Below are positions 24,392-32,623 of a DNA stretch of 40,169 bases, one piece after another. The notes under the pieces are model-generated. The model did no database searches and was not told the origin of the DNA. It saw only the letters and a program-made list of their open reading frames with translations. A program made the translations under genes and the position numbers. Source of the stretch: Spirochaetaceae bacterium (GTDB lineage: Bacteria; Spirochaetota; Spirochaetia; Treponematales; Breznakiellaceae); NCBI GenBank assembly GCA_031256905.1, contig JAIRPY010000094.1, forward strand, positions 1 to 40,169. Reading direction: 5' to 3'. Within the stretch, counting starts at the first letter, position 1. Every line of letters begins with the position of its first letter.

Positions 24392-25066
24392 TTATACCTT
24401 AATATACTCCCGTAAAGCGGAATACCGAGAAAATATAAAATCCGCGTTTCCAACACGGCCTTTCCTAAACCAAGGCGCGATCAACGCGGCCCAAATCCCC
24501 GCGTTTTTAGCTCCCATTATATCATATTTCACGCTGTTGCCAACGTACAGCAGTCTATCCTCCGGAATTCCCAAGCGGGCCGTCAACGCCCGAAACGGAG
24601 CCGGCGCCGGCTTAAGCGCGCCAATCTGCTCAGAGCAGAGGACCGCATCCCAATAACCCCCAAGACCCAGGTTTTCAAGTTTCGTCTCCGGGGGAAAATC
24701 CGAAAGAAGCCCCAGCTTTAGGCCCGCGCCCCGAATAGCCTCCAGGGTTTCCCGCAATTCCGGGTAAAGCCGGATGCGCTTGAAAAGAGGCTCCCAGCCC
24801 CGATAAATGAGGTCTTCGGTTTTTTGCTTCACCCAGCCCGGGTCCGCCCGGAGAAGGGTCCCCATAATACGGGCCTGCTTATCGTAAAAGGTATCCGAAT
24901 CTCCGCTCTGGAACGGGCCGCCTCTAAGGATAGTCCGGGCTTTCCCCAAGGCAAAGAGCAGACGATGCTCTTTGACGATAAAAGGAATCAGAGGCAGGTA
25001 AAACCGGTAATTCGGATAGAGGGTCCCATCCAAATCAAACGCGACCCCGTCAAATTTTCTGCTCAT
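24392..25066 (-). CDS. HAD-superfamily hydrolase
   Basis: The 224-residue protein has all four HAD motifs: FDLDGTLYP near residue 10, LLSDFP near 120, the lysine in LKPAPAPF near 150, and VGNSVKYDIMGAKNAG near 175. The cap between motifs I and II is helical. It probably removes phosphate from a small metabolite; the substrate is unknown. The stop codon lies 2 bp before the ATG of the giant coiled-coil gene, so the two are translated together, though a functional link is not obvious. AGAGGA lies six bases before the ATG at 25066. A promoter TTGCCA-17-TATGAA overlaps the divergent promoter of the FAD-subunit gene. Confidence 0.87.
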   Translation of the reverse strand: MSRKFDGVAFDLDGTLYPNYRFYLPLIPFIVKEHRLLFALGKARTILRGGPFQSGDSDTFYDKQARIMGTLLRADPGWVKQKTEDLIYRGWEPLFKRIRLYPELRETLEAIRGAGLKLGLLSDFPPETKLENLGLGGYWDAVLCSEQIGALKPAPAPFRALTARLGIPEDRLLYVGNSVKYDIMGAKNAGIWAALIAPWFRKGRVGNADFIFSRYSALREYIKV

Positions 25067-25077
25067 CGTATTCCTCT

Positions 25078-25106
25078 TTCATACTAAAAATATACCCGAA
25101 TGGCAA
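25078..25106 (-). promoter_or_regulatory. Promoter of the HAD/coiled-coil operon
   Basis: TTGCCA (25101-25106), a 17-nt spacer and TATGAA (25078-25083) on the minus strand. Eleven bases then lead to the ATG at 25066. The AGAGGA motif follows the -10 directly, so whether it lies in the transcript depends on the exact start. Confidence 0.5.
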
Positions 25107-25120
25107 GTACCGCTTTATGC

Positions 25121-25126
25121 TATACT
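25121..25126 (+). promoter_or_regulatory. Extended -10 of the FAD-subunit gene, predicted leaderless
   Basis: TATACT preceded by TGC (extended -10) is followed by six bases and the ATG at 25133. No clear -35 and no Shine-Dalgarno sequence are present. The region overlaps the divergent HAD promoter. Confidence 0.55.
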
Positions 25127-25132
25127 ACAAGT

Positions 25133-26011
25133 ATGTATGATATTACCGCTTTGTACGAGGCCGAAACCGTGCCGCAGGCGATTGCTCTGTTGCAAGAGCA
25201 TCCCCGGGCGTACATTATCGCTGGAGGCAGTGATATGCTGATCCGCATCCGGAAGGGAGGGCTCCCAAATTGCGAGCTGGTGAGCCTCCGGGGCATCCTG
25301 AATCTGCGGGGAGTTTCCCTCGAGGCCGACGAAACCCTCAGAATCGGACCCCTCACGGTTTTTTCCCATCTCGTCCGGGACCCCCTGATCCGCCGGCACA
25401 TTCCGCCCCTGGCCGAAGCCGCAGAATTCGTAGGAGGACCCCAAATCCGCAACGTCGGCACCATCGGCGGCAATATCTGTAACGGCGCCAGCTCCGCAGA
25501 TACCGCCCCAACCCTCCTCGCTTGGGATGCGATCCTTGAATATACCGGTCCCGCCGGAATCCGCCAGATCCCCATCGAAAACCATTACCTCGCCCCGGGG
25601 AAAACCGCCCTCGCCCGGGACGAAATCCTCACCGCAATCCTCATCCCCAAGCAAAACCGGGAAGGATACCACGGGTGCAGTCTCAAATACGCCCGGCGAA
25701 ACGCTATGGATCTTGCGATCTTGGGCTGTTCGGTAAATGTCAGGCTTGAAGCCGGTATCCTGCGGGATGTACGGGCGGCTTACGGCGTGGCAGGCCCCGT
25801 GCCTCTGCGAGCCCGAACCGCCGAAAACGTCATCCGAGGAAAGCCCCTCTCCGAAGGAGCCTCCCTCGGCAAAGCCGTGCGAAACGCAATAAACCCCCGT
25901 ACAAGCTGGCGGGGAACCCAAGAATTCCGGCTCCACTTGGCAGAAGAATTGACAAACCGAGCCTTGGCCCAGGCAATCCGCGCCGCAGGAAGCTCCGTAT
26001 GCGATGCGTAA
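25133..26011 (+). CDS. Xanthine dehydrogenase-type FAD-binding subunit
   Basis: The 292-residue protein is the middle (FAD) subunit of a molybdenum hydroxylase of the xanthine dehydrogenase/CO dehydrogenase family. Both FAD-binding motifs are present: IIAGGSDMLIRIRKG near residue 30 and the loop GTIGGNICNGASSADTAP near residue 110. The C-terminal domain is of the CoxM type. The ATG at 25133 is preferred to an in-frame start at 25100 because the -10 element lies between them. It overlaps the 2Fe-2S subunit gene by 13 bp. The large molybdopterin subunit is absent from the window, so the pair may be incomplete or act with a subunit encoded elsewhere. Confidence 0.9.
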   Translation: MYDITALYEAETVPQAIALLQEHPRAYIIAGGSDMLIRIRKGGLPNCELVSLRGILNLRGVSLEADETLRIGPLTVFSHLVRDPLIRRHIPPLAEAAEFVGGPQIRNVGTIGGNICNGASSADTAPTLLAWDAILEYTGPAGIRQIPIENHYLAPGKTALARDEILTAILIPKQNREGYHGCSLKYARRNAMDLAILGCSVNVRLEAGILRDVRAAYGVAGPVPLRARTAENVIRGKPLSEGASLGKAVRNAINPRTSWRGTQEFRLHLAEELTNRALAQAIRAAGSSVCDA

Positions 26012-26469
26012 TAAACGGAAGACCCGCAGAAGCCCGGGTAGATGTCACGATGTCCCTGGCGGATATGCTCCGGGATGAGTTCGGCCTTACCAGTGTAAAG
26101 AAGGGCTGTGAAGTAGGAGAATGCGGGGCCTGTACGGTCCTGGTCGATGGGGAAAGCGTTAACGCCTGCATTTACCTTGCGGTGTGGGCGGAGGGCCGGG
26201 AGATTCTCACCGTTGAAGGCCTTACCCGGCTTGACGGCGGCCTTTCGGAAGTTCAGCAGGCCTTCATCGAGGAAGGAGCCGTGCAGTGCGGATTCTGCAC
26301 CCCGGGATTTCTTTTGACCGCCCAGGAGCTTGTTCAGCGGGGCGGGGCCTACACCGAAGAGGAACTGCGGAAAGCTCTTTCCGGGCATCTCTGCCGCTGT
26401 ACGGGCTATGAAAATATACTAAACGCGGTAAAGCGATTGGTCGATCTGACGCCGCCCGGAGACGTCTAA
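25999..26469 (+). CDS. Xanthine dehydrogenase-type 2Fe-2S subunit
   Basis: The 156-residue protein is the small electron-transfer subunit. The N-terminal plant-ferredoxin-like domain has KKGCEVGECGACTVLVDG near residues 34-51, and the C-terminal helical domain has QCGFCTPG near 95 and LCRCTGYENI near 131, together ligating two 2Fe-2S clusters. All cluster cysteines are present. It is translationally coupled to the FAD subunit (13-bp overlap). The 3' end overlaps by 4 bp the stop of a convergent gene, which leaves no room for a molybdenum subunit downstream. Confidence 0.93.
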   Translation: MRCVINGRPAEARVDVTMSLADMLRDEFGLTSVKKGCEVGECGACTVLVDGESVNACIYLAVWAEGREILTVEGLTRLDGGLSEVQQAFIEEGAVQCGFCTPGFLLTAQELVQRGGAYTEEELRKALSGHLCRCTGYENILNAVKRLVDLTPPGDV

Positions 26470-27128
26470 CCCTTTACCCCCGGGGTGTTCGTCTGGGGGT
26501 TGCAATAAGCTTCTGCGATTTCCGCGGCGGATACCGCGTCTTGGGCGTACATATCCGCGCCGATAGCCTCGCAGTAGTGTTTTGTTACCGGCGCGCCGCC
26601 GATCATAATTTTTACTTTTTCTCGCAATTTTGCGTCGGCCACGGCTTGGGTTAGGGCTTTTAGGTGGGGCATTGTCGTGGTGAGCGATGCGGTGCAGACG
26701 ATTATCCGGGCGTGTTCTCGTTCTGCGGCTTCGATGAACCGTTCGCTTGGGACGGACGCGCCTAAGTCGATTACCCGCAGGCCTAGGCCCCGCATCATTA
26801 CTCCTATTAGATTTTTTTCTATTTCCTGAATGTCTCCTTTAGCCGTGCCGATTACCACGGTTCCCTTTTGCGGGGATTCGCAGGCTTCAAGATAGGGTTG
26901 AAGCTGGCGGATTCCGAGATTTAAAGCCCGGGCGGTAATCAGCACTTCGGTGATGAAAATTTCGTTTTTCCGGTACCGGCGTTCCACTTCCGCCATGCCA
27001 GGAATAAGCCCGTGTTTCAGGATGTCCCCGACGGGGTACTGCTCCGCGATGGCCCGGGAAATCAGGCTCATCATCTCCTGGGCTTTCCCGGACTGCAGGG
27101 TCCGGGCAATTTCTTGCAATTCAAGCAT
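26466..27128 (-). CDS. Corrinoid-protein paralogue lacking the cobalt-ligand histidine
   Basis: The 220-residue protein matches methyltransferase corrinoid proteins end to end: a helical cap domain (LIPGMAEVERRYRKNEIFI), then a B12-type domain with SLTTTMPHLKAL and IMIGGAPVT. The cobalamin signature is broken. Residues 99-104 are DIQEIE where the intact protein at 13875 has DMHDIG, so Gln101 replaces the cobalt-ligand histidine and Glu104 the glycine. It may bind cobalamin without the lower ligand, bind another ligand, or act as a sensor. I chose the second ATG (27128) because AAGGA lies six bases before it, while the first ATG at 27134 directly abuts that sequence. It is the third gene after two PocR-AraC regulators. 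Confidence 0.85.
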   Translation of the reverse strand: MLELQEIARTLQSGKAQEMMSLISRAIAEQYPVGDILKHGLIPGMAEVERRYRKNEIFITEVLITARALNLGIRQLQPYLEACESPQKGTVVIGTAKGDIQEIEKNLIGVMMRGLGLRVIDLGASVPSERFIEAAEREHARIIVCTASLTTTMPHLKALTQAVADAKLREKVKIMIGGAPVTKHYCEAIGADMYAQDAVSAAEIAEAYCNPQTNTPGVKG

Positions 27129-27172
27129 TCCCATTCCTTGTTTTTTATGCCGTTTTCCTTAGTTTGCGGCTT

Positions 27173-28561
27173 TTATTCATCCTTGATGAGTCTGCGGCAG
27201 GCGAGGGAAAAGTTGTGTTCCGAGATCTCCTGCGCCATTCCGCCCTGTCCCCGGTATTTTCCCGGGCTTACGCCGATGTAATGTTTAAAAGTCTTGGAAA
27301 ACCAGCTTTGATCTTCAAAACCGCAGGACCCCGCGATTTCGCTGAGCGAAAGATCCGTTTCGGTGAGCATCCGGCTGGCCTTTTCGACTCTGATGCGGTT
27401 GAGGTAACTCGACAGATTTTCCCCCATTTCTTCCTTGAAAATCGTGCTGAAATAGGGCGCGGACAAACCCGAAGCCGACGCAATTTCTTGCAGACTGATC
27501 TTCCGGGTGTAGTTTTCCCAAATGAACCGCTCGGCTTTCCGCAGAGCCGACGCGTGCCGCACCCCGTGGAACGAAAAGATCTGCCCGGCCATGCGTTCAA
27601 CAATGCTGTGGAGCACGTCGGTTAATTCTTCCACATTTTGGGCCCTTTGAATCCGTTTTAGATGCTCGTTGTTGGTTTCCAGGAGAATCTTTTCCGTGGT
27701 GCCTGAAGCCGCATGGGTTCGGGACAAGAGAACCACAAGCTCTATAGCCCGAAACTGGATGTACCGAAACTGATCCGGATTGGCGAAGAGCAAAACCGCC
27801 AAAAGCTCGTTAAGGATGCGCCGGCCCGTATCATTATCCCCCCGCCGGAGCGCGGACAGTAACATCCGTTCCTTGTCCAAAGGATAATCCGGCAAGGGGG
27901 ATCCCGCAGGATACTGCTCCTTCAGTTCCTGAATCTTCGCGGATAAATCTGTCTGCTGTTCGGCGCGGCGTTTCATGGTTTTGTAATACTCTTCGCTTCC
28001 GGCGGACAGGGATTCCGCCAAAATCAGCATCAGTTCCGCCAGAGCTTTAATCCGGTCCGAATCGCCTTTGGGAAACCGGGCTACTTTCTCCCGAATTTCT
28101 TCTATCGAAACGTTTCCGCCCCCCATCTGATACATGAGGTCTGCGGTTTCCTTAGGGTCGATTCCCAAAAAACCGGTCCCCACCAAGGATCCGACAAACC
28201 GGTCCTCCGCATATACCGGGCTGGTCCAGAACATAAAACCCAACTCGCACATGTATATATGGGACCCCCGGAACCGGTTCGATTCCTTGATCCCGTTGAT
28301 GTGCATTTCCGCGCAGGGACCCGCCGAAAAATCCTGGGCAACCTCGGGCTCCACTCCCCCTCGATGCTTCATGCAGTAAAGGCAGGGCGTCCAAACCCCA
28401 TCCTTGACCGCCTCAGGAATAGGCAGATAAGTATGATCCTCGACGCAGGCAAGCGCGCCCGTGGCTTTTGCGTATACGGTCAACATTTTGTATGCCTTGA
28501 GCAAGATAGGATCAGTCCGGCTTGAGGCGTTGACGTTGCTTTTTTCTTTTTTTTCTTTCAT
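27173..28561 (-). CDS. PocR-domain AraC-family transcription regulator (second of tandem pair)
   Basis: The 462-residue regulator has an N-terminal PocR-type ligand-binding domain (about residues 20-170) with the cysteine pattern CLYCMKHRGG, a later GPCAEMHING and the core YMCELGFMFWTSPVY. A helical middle follows, then a C-terminal AraC DNA-binding domain (about 350-440) with two helix-turn-helix units: ISLQEIASASGLSAPYFSTI and LSEIAGSCGFEDQSWFSKTF. PocR-type domains are known to sense small metabolites, and such regulators often sit beside corrinoid methyltransferase genes. It lies 21 nt downstream of a close paralogue and 44 nt upstream of the degenerate corrinoid protein, all on the minus strand. 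GAGGGG lies about ten bases before the ATG. Confidence 0.9.
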   Translation of the reverse strand: MKEKKEKSNVNASSRTDPILLKAYKMLTVYAKATGALACVEDHTYLPIPEAVKDGVWTPCLYCMKHRGGVEPEVAQDFSAGPCAEMHINGIKESNRFRGSHIYMCELGFMFWTSPVYAEDRFVGSLVGTGFLGIDPKETADLMYQMGGGNVSIEEIREKVARFPKGDSDRIKALAELMLILAESLSAGSEEYYKTMKRRAEQQTDLSAKIQELKEQYPAGSPLPDYPLDKERMLLSALRRGDNDTGRRILNELLAVLLFANPDQFRYIQFRAIELVVLLSRTHAASGTTEKILLETNNEHLKRIQRAQNVEELTDVLHSIVERMAGQIFSFHGVRHASALRKAERFIWENYTRKISLQEIASASGLSAPYFSTIFKEEMGENLSSYLNRIRVEKASRMLTETDLSLSEIAGSCGFEDQSWFSKTFKHYIGVSPGKYRGQGGMAQEISEHNFSLACRRLIKDE

Positions 28562-28582
28562 ACGAGCTGACCCCTCACTGTC

Positions 28583-29998
28583 TTAATAATATATACTTTC
28601 TTCCTTCTTGTATTGTACTTTATTGTAATACGCCGGTTTTATTTTGACAATCGGCGAGTACCCCCCGGATTCCCGGTATTTTCCAGGACTCACTCCGAGG
28701 TAACTTTTGAAGATCTTCGAGAACCAGCTTTGATCCTCAAAACCGCAGGCGCCGGATATTTCGCTTAAAGGCAGATCCGTTTCAGAAAGCAGGGCCGCCG
28801 CCTTTTCCACCCTCAGTCGGTTCAGATAACCGGAAAGGTTTTCTCCCATTTCTTCTTTAAATATACTACTAAAATAGGACGCCGACAGTCCCGAAACCTC
28901 AGCGATTTCCTGCAAACTGAGTTTTCGGGTGTAATGTTCCCAAATATACCGCTCGGCCTTCCGCAACGCGGACGCGTGCCGGACCCCCTGAAACGAAAAA
29001 ATGCGCCCTCCAATGCAGTCTATGATGCCCCCCAGGATGTGCATAATTTCCGAGACGCTCTTGGATTCCTGAATCTTCTTGAAATACCGGTTATTGACTT
29101 CGAGGGCCGTCCGGTACTCGGCGGATTCCTTGGTATGTCCCGCGCTGAGGGCCTCCCGGGAAAGCATCACCGCCAATTCAATAGCCCGAAGTTGCATAAA
29201 ATCCACATTCCCCGGATTAGCCGCGCCAATGCCCTCCAGAAGTTCATGCAGAATCTTCCGGGCATTATCGTAATCTCCGCGCCTCAGCGCGGCAAGCAAA
29301 AGCCGCTCCTTATCCAAAGGATGATCCTGCTTTTTTCCCTTGGCCGCCTTCCCCGGCCCCGCCGGAACCCCGGGTTTTTTATACATCCGGGCGAAGTTTT
29401 CATTTTCTTTGGACAGCCCGGTCTGCTTCGGATTCGGCTGTTTCATACCGGAAATTTGTTCCGCGCAAAACCCAAGCATCTGGGCGAGAGCTTTTATCTC
29501 CTCATACGTTCGGGACCGGCTTTGCGCGGCATACTTGAGAGCTTCGGTCTCGGTCACCGCGCCTTTGCTGAGGACAAGAATCCGCCGGATTACTTCCTGG
29601 GGGTCTACGTGCAGTACCTGTCCGGCGTTCAAGGCCCCGATGAACCGTCCCCCCGCGTAGATCACACTGATCCAGAAGATCAATCCCAGTTCGCAGGTGT
29701 AAATGTAGGTCCCGCCGTTTCGGTGGGCTTCGAACATACTCTCCGAGTGCATGGGATTGCAGGGATATTCCCAATTTCCCCAGTCCCGAGGCGCGTCCTG
29801 GCTGTGCTTGCGGCAGAGTTCGCAGAAAAATGTTCGGTCCTTATAAGGCACAATCTTCAGAGGATTGCCGCTGTGGTCCATCAAAGCCACGGAGCAGTCC
29901 GCCGCCCGCTGATAAGAAGTCATCACTTTAGAGGCTTTCATCAGTAAGGGCTCCACTTCCCGGCGGTTTATAATACTGGATTGACAACAAGGATTCAT
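28583..29998 (-). CDS. PocR-domain AraC-family transcription regulator (first of tandem pair)
   Basis: The 471-residue protein has the same layout as the next gene. The PocR-type sensor domain has FFCELCRKHSQD, a later YPCNPMH, and the core YTCELGLIFWISVIYAGGR; the C-terminal AraC domain has LSLQEIAEVSGLSASYFSSI and LSEISGACGFEDQSWFSKIF. The DNA-binding halves of the two proteins are nearly identical through VRHASALRKAER to VSPGKYR, so they may bind the same operators. The sensor halves differ much more, so they may answer to different ligands. GGAG lies eight bases before the ATG at 29998. A 340-bp region upstream has no gene. Confidence 0.9.
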   Translation of the reverse strand: MNPCCQSSIINRREVEPLLMKASKVMTSYQRAADCSVALMDHSGNPLKIVPYKDRTFFCELCRKHSQDAPRDWGNWEYPCNPMHSESMFEAHRNGGTYIYTCELGLIFWISVIYAGGRFIGALNAGQVLHVDPQEVIRRILVLSKGAVTETEALKYAAQSRSRTYEEIKALAQMLGFCAEQISGMKQPNPKQTGLSKENENFARMYKKPGVPAGPGKAAKGKKQDHPLDKERLLLAALRRGDYDNARKILHELLEGIGAANPGNVDFMQLRAIELAVMLSREALSAGHTKESAEYRTALEVNNRYFKKIQESKSVSEIMHILGGIIDCIGGRIFSFQGVRHASALRKAERYIWEHYTRKLSLQEIAEVSGLSASYFSSIFKEEMGENLSGYLNRLRVEKAAALLSETDLPLSEISGACGFEDQSWFSKIFKSYLGVSPGKYRESGGYSPIVKIKPAYYNKVQYKKEESIYY

Positions 29999-30338
29999 AA
30001 AAAATCTCCTATAAATACATCAGTAATTAAAAGTGTACTCATAGCTGTTTTGAACGGACTACACCCTAATGGCTATTTTTCTTTTTCTTTTTGAAAAAAA
30101 TGTCTGCCCCCAGGTTAAAGGCCCATCGATCTTAGCAAGGGGTCATACAACCGAAGAAAAAATAATTCATGGAACATTCAGGACTGATATATAGAGAAAA
30201 TTTACTGTAGGGTATATATTTTTTCCGAGGATTCAGGCATCGAAGCAGATGAACCTGCTCCTTTTCCAAAGGTTTTGTGGATCGCTACCTAAACGTCTAG
30301 AGCATCCTCAACCGCAACGTTTGAGGATGGCGCAAACT
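29999..30338. other. Intergenic region upstream of the PocR-AraC operon
   Basis: About 340 bp lie between the first PocR-AraC gene and the end of the PUR-domain gene, both on the minus strand. The sequence is AT-rich near the regulator, with homopolymer runs around 30075-30100, and more mixed further up. I see no convincing promoter, no cobalamin riboswitch signature and no ORF of merit. The only clear structure is the inverted repeat at 30303-30329. Confidence 0.6.
30303..30329. terminator. Stem-loop downstream of the PUR-domain gene
   Basis: CATCCTCAA (30303-30311) and its exact complement TTGAGGATG (30321-30329) form a 9-bp stem with a 9-nt loop. It starts 9 bp after the stop of the minus-strand PUR-domain gene. 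No T run follows, so it may be an RNA-stabilising 3' hairpin rather than an intrinsic terminator. Confidence 0.45.
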
Positions 30339-30782
30339 TTAATGTTCCCAGCGGTTCTGATTATGCCGGCGGACCACCCGCACGGAACGGTTCTGGTATT
30401 GTCCATCGCTGGAAGTTTCTTGATATTTTTTGTAAGGGCCGTCCCCGGACTTATAACCTTCGCCAGGTCCGGCGTCAGAGTAGGCCGGCTCTTCCTTATA
30501 GTCCCGGTCCACCCGAAATAACGCGGAACGATTTCGTTTTCGTTCCCGGACATATCGTTCCAATACCTGCAAGGATTCATCAAATCCCCCAAGGAATTCC
30601 GTTAGGTCCTCGGCAAAAAGGATCACCGATTGCCGTTCAAAACCGCCGCCGCCTTCCCCCCGATTTTTACTCTCCACAATGTTAAGATATAAATCGCCCA
30701 TTCGGTTCTCTTTCACATTGAAGAAATAGGTCCTATTCTGTAACTGCACTTTTGTCGAATATAACTCGCCCCGTATGCCCAT
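30339..30782 (-). CDS. PUR-alpha-like nucleic-acid-binding protein (DUF3276, BpuR-like)
   Basis: The 147-residue protein begins with a PUR domain: MGIRGELYSTKVQLQNRTYF, then FNVKENRMGDLYLNIVESK and RQSVILFAEDLTEFLGGFDE. This matches the bacterial PUR-alpha family, which includes the Borrelia regulator BpuR that binds single-stranded DNA and RNA. The remaining ~55 residues are a disordered tail rich in Arg, Lys, Tyr and Gly, which probably helps bind nucleic acid. The tail has low complexity and no known motif. The gene lies 23 nt after the phosphohexomutase in an operon starting at atpB, with AAGGA seven bases before the ATG. A regulatory or RNA-chaperone role is inferred from the family. Confidence 0.9.
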   Translation of the reverse strand: MGIRGELYSTKVQLQNRTYFFNVKENRMGDLYLNIVESKNRGEGGGGFERQSVILFAEDLTEFLGGFDESLQVLERYVRERKRNRSALFRVDRDYKEEPAYSDAGPGEGYKSGDGPYKKYQETSSDGQYQNRSVRVVRRHNQNRWEH

Positions 30783-30805
30783 GTTTTATTCCTTTTGTAT
30801 CGAAG

Positions 30806-32623
30806 CTATTTGAGCGTATCCGCTTCGATAACCATACGCCTCTGCCACTCGATGAGGTCCCGTTCCAATGCCGTATCAGAACCTTCCGCATCAGCCATAA
30901 CCCGAAATACCGGTTCCGTCGCGGAACCGCGCATCCAAATCCATGCTTTTTCCCGGCCCGCATCCCCGCAGAATGCGATCTTAAGCCCCCCTTTGCCGGC
31001 CTCCCCGAAACGGGTAATTCCCCGGCGTTCTTCCATTCCGTTGTAACACGCCGGGGTCCAACCGTTTATGCCGTACCGAACTCGCAGTTCTTCCTTTCGT
31101 TCCTCCCAAGAGCGCAAAAATATTGTCTGATAGCGGTCTTTTAACCCGGTATGATCCCTCGTTCTTACCTGCAAAGCCGCTTCCGGCGTGTACGATCCTG
31201 TGGTAGTAAACTTGGGAAGGGAATCAAGGAGGTCGGAAAGAGAAAAATCCCGCGGATACCCATTTTGATGAGAAAGACGCCGCCAGATATCGAAAAAGCC
31301 TTCGCGCCCGTCCCCGCCCCGAAGGGTCAAGAGTTTTACAATAGCCATAACCGTGTTAATCGGGTCCCGGACAGCCGATGGGTGCGTTATGTTGCCTCCG
31401 GCAGAGCCTTCTCCCAAAATTCGCACGGTCCAGCCTTGTTCCCGCAGGCGGCGGGCAAGGCCGACCACGTTAGCCTCCCCGACTTCCGCCCGGAACACCG
31501 AAACCCCGAAAGCCTGCGCGATCCGGTCGATCCGCAGGGATGTCGGATCGTTTACCGCCACCGCAACTTTTTTCCCGGCGGTGCCGTCCGGGGCAAGCTC
31601 TCCGGTCCAGACCAGATGGGCAAACTCTCCGACACACGCCAGGGCAAACCCTTCCTGAGCCTCAAGGCTCCGGGCTTTTCCGGCGGCTTCGTCCCAGATG
31701 ACCAGATTGCCCCGATCCCCATCGCAGTCAGGCACGTAGCCTAAAATAACTTCGGGATGCGTCTGATGAGTTTCCTCAAGAAACCGTCGGCAAGGTTCTA
31801 GGGCCTCTCCTTCAGGCACAATCTTGTGCGCGATACCCCCCGGGGTATCGTTTATGGCGTACACCGGAATGCCCAATTCCCCAAAAAATTCCCGATCAAT
31901 AGACAAAGTCCGGGCAGAACCGTTAAAATCCACCGCAATTCCCAGAGGTTTTTTCTGCAATCCTTCGATTAGAGCTTGAGAAAGGGTTTTTTCAACTCCG
32001 AAAACCACCTTTTTGGTGAAATTAAGGTATGCGGCGTAGGCTTCTTTTTTTACCGCCGGCGCCTCGGCGTACACGTCCGGGATGGGAGTCGGAGCAGACA
32101 AAGCCGGGAGCCGGGCAACCCGGTCCGGGTCGGCGGTGAAGGCCCGAAAATCAGCGATCAGCTTGGACGCTTCCTCGGCCGACAGAACTCCGCCGTCAAT
32201 CCGCCCGAATTTAAGCCCGTTATGCCCAATAGGATTATGGCTTGCCGAAATGTACACAAAGCCGCAGGCGGATTCCGCGCTTCGGGCGTACGCCATAATC
32301 TCCGGGGCTGAGGTTATTTCGGCAAATCTTACTTGGCAATTTTCGGCGGCGAAGGCCCGAAGCATTGCATCCGCGATGGCCGGTCCTGTGGGTCTCGTAT
32401 CCATCCCGACGATAATCGTCGGATGGTCCGTATCGCGCTTCAGGCAGTCCGCGAACACCTTGGCGGCGCAGAAGGCCATGAGGGCATGGGACTCGGAAAT
32501 GTTCGGGCTGTTACTTTCCTCCCGGCAGGCGGTTTCCTTTGCGTCATCGCTGGCGAAGACTCCCCGCCAGCCCGAAGGCGAGAGGATCATATTCTCTAAA
32601 GCCGCTTTAAATTCCTGCATCAT
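30806..32623 (-). CDS. Phosphoglucomutase/phosphomannomutase-family phosphohexomutase
   Basis: The 605-residue enzyme belongs to the alpha-D-phosphohexomutase superfamily, which interconverts hexose 1- and 6-phosphates. Catalytic Ser128 lies in YISASHNPIGHNG, the metal-binding loop is DCDGDRGN near residue 330, the sugar-binding loop is GEGSAGGNI near 430, and the phosphate-binding loop RGSATEPVFRVM lies near the C-terminus. The chosen ATG at 32623 is the first of an ATGATG. Its last two bases begin the atpB stop, giving a 4-bp ATGA overlap and translational coupling. A longer frame to 32809 runs inside atpB and is a shadow. Glucose versus mannose specificity cannot be settled by eye. Confidence 0.9.
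   Translation of the reverse strand: MMQEFKAALENMILSPSGWRGVFASDDAKETACREESNSPNISESHALMAFCAAKVFADCLKRDTDHPTIIVGMDTRPTGPAIADAMLRAFAAENCQVRFAEITSAPEIMAYARSAESACGFVYISASHNPIGHNGLKFGRIDGGVLSAEEASKLIADFRAFTADPDRVARLPALSAPTPIPDVYAEAPAVKKEAYAAYLNFTKKVVFGVEKTLSQALIEGLQKKPLGIAVDFNGSARTLSIDREFFGELGIPVYAINDTPGGIAHKIVPEGEALEPCRRFLEETHQTHPEVILGYVPDCDGDRGNLVIWDEAAGKARSLEAQEGFALACVGEFAHLVWTGELAPDGTAGKKVAVAVNDPTSLRIDRIAQAFGVSVFRAEVGEANVVGLARRLREQGWTVRILGEGSAGGNITHPSAVRDPINTVMAIVKLLTLRGGDGREGFFDIWRRLSHQNGYPRDFSLSDLLDSLPKFTTTGSYTPEAALQVRTRDHTGLKDRYQTIFLRSWEERKEELRVRYGINGWTPACYNGMEERRGITRFGEAGKGGLKIAFCGDAGREKAWIWMRGSATEPVFRVMADAEGSDTALERDLIEWQRRMVIEADTLK

Noticed and set aside
23283-24656. 457-residue plus-strand ORF opposite the coiled-coil gene, with other long plus-strand frames across 17700-24600
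   Set aside because: They are mirror images of a gene rich in Glu, Ala and Gln codons. The minus-strand frame is the one with family features and repeats.
28934-29947. 337-residue plus-strand ORF opposite the first PocR-AraC regulator
   Set aside because: It is a shadow of a clear regulator gene with no features of its own.
29999-30338. A cobalamin riboswitch upstream of the PocR-AraC/corrinoid operon
   Set aside because: I looked for the conserved B12-box-like sequence and paired elements on the minus strand and saw none.
30249-30521. 90-residue plus-strand ORF near the PUR-domain gene
   Set aside because: It largely mirrors the minus-strand PUR-domain gene, has no ribosome site and matches no family I know.
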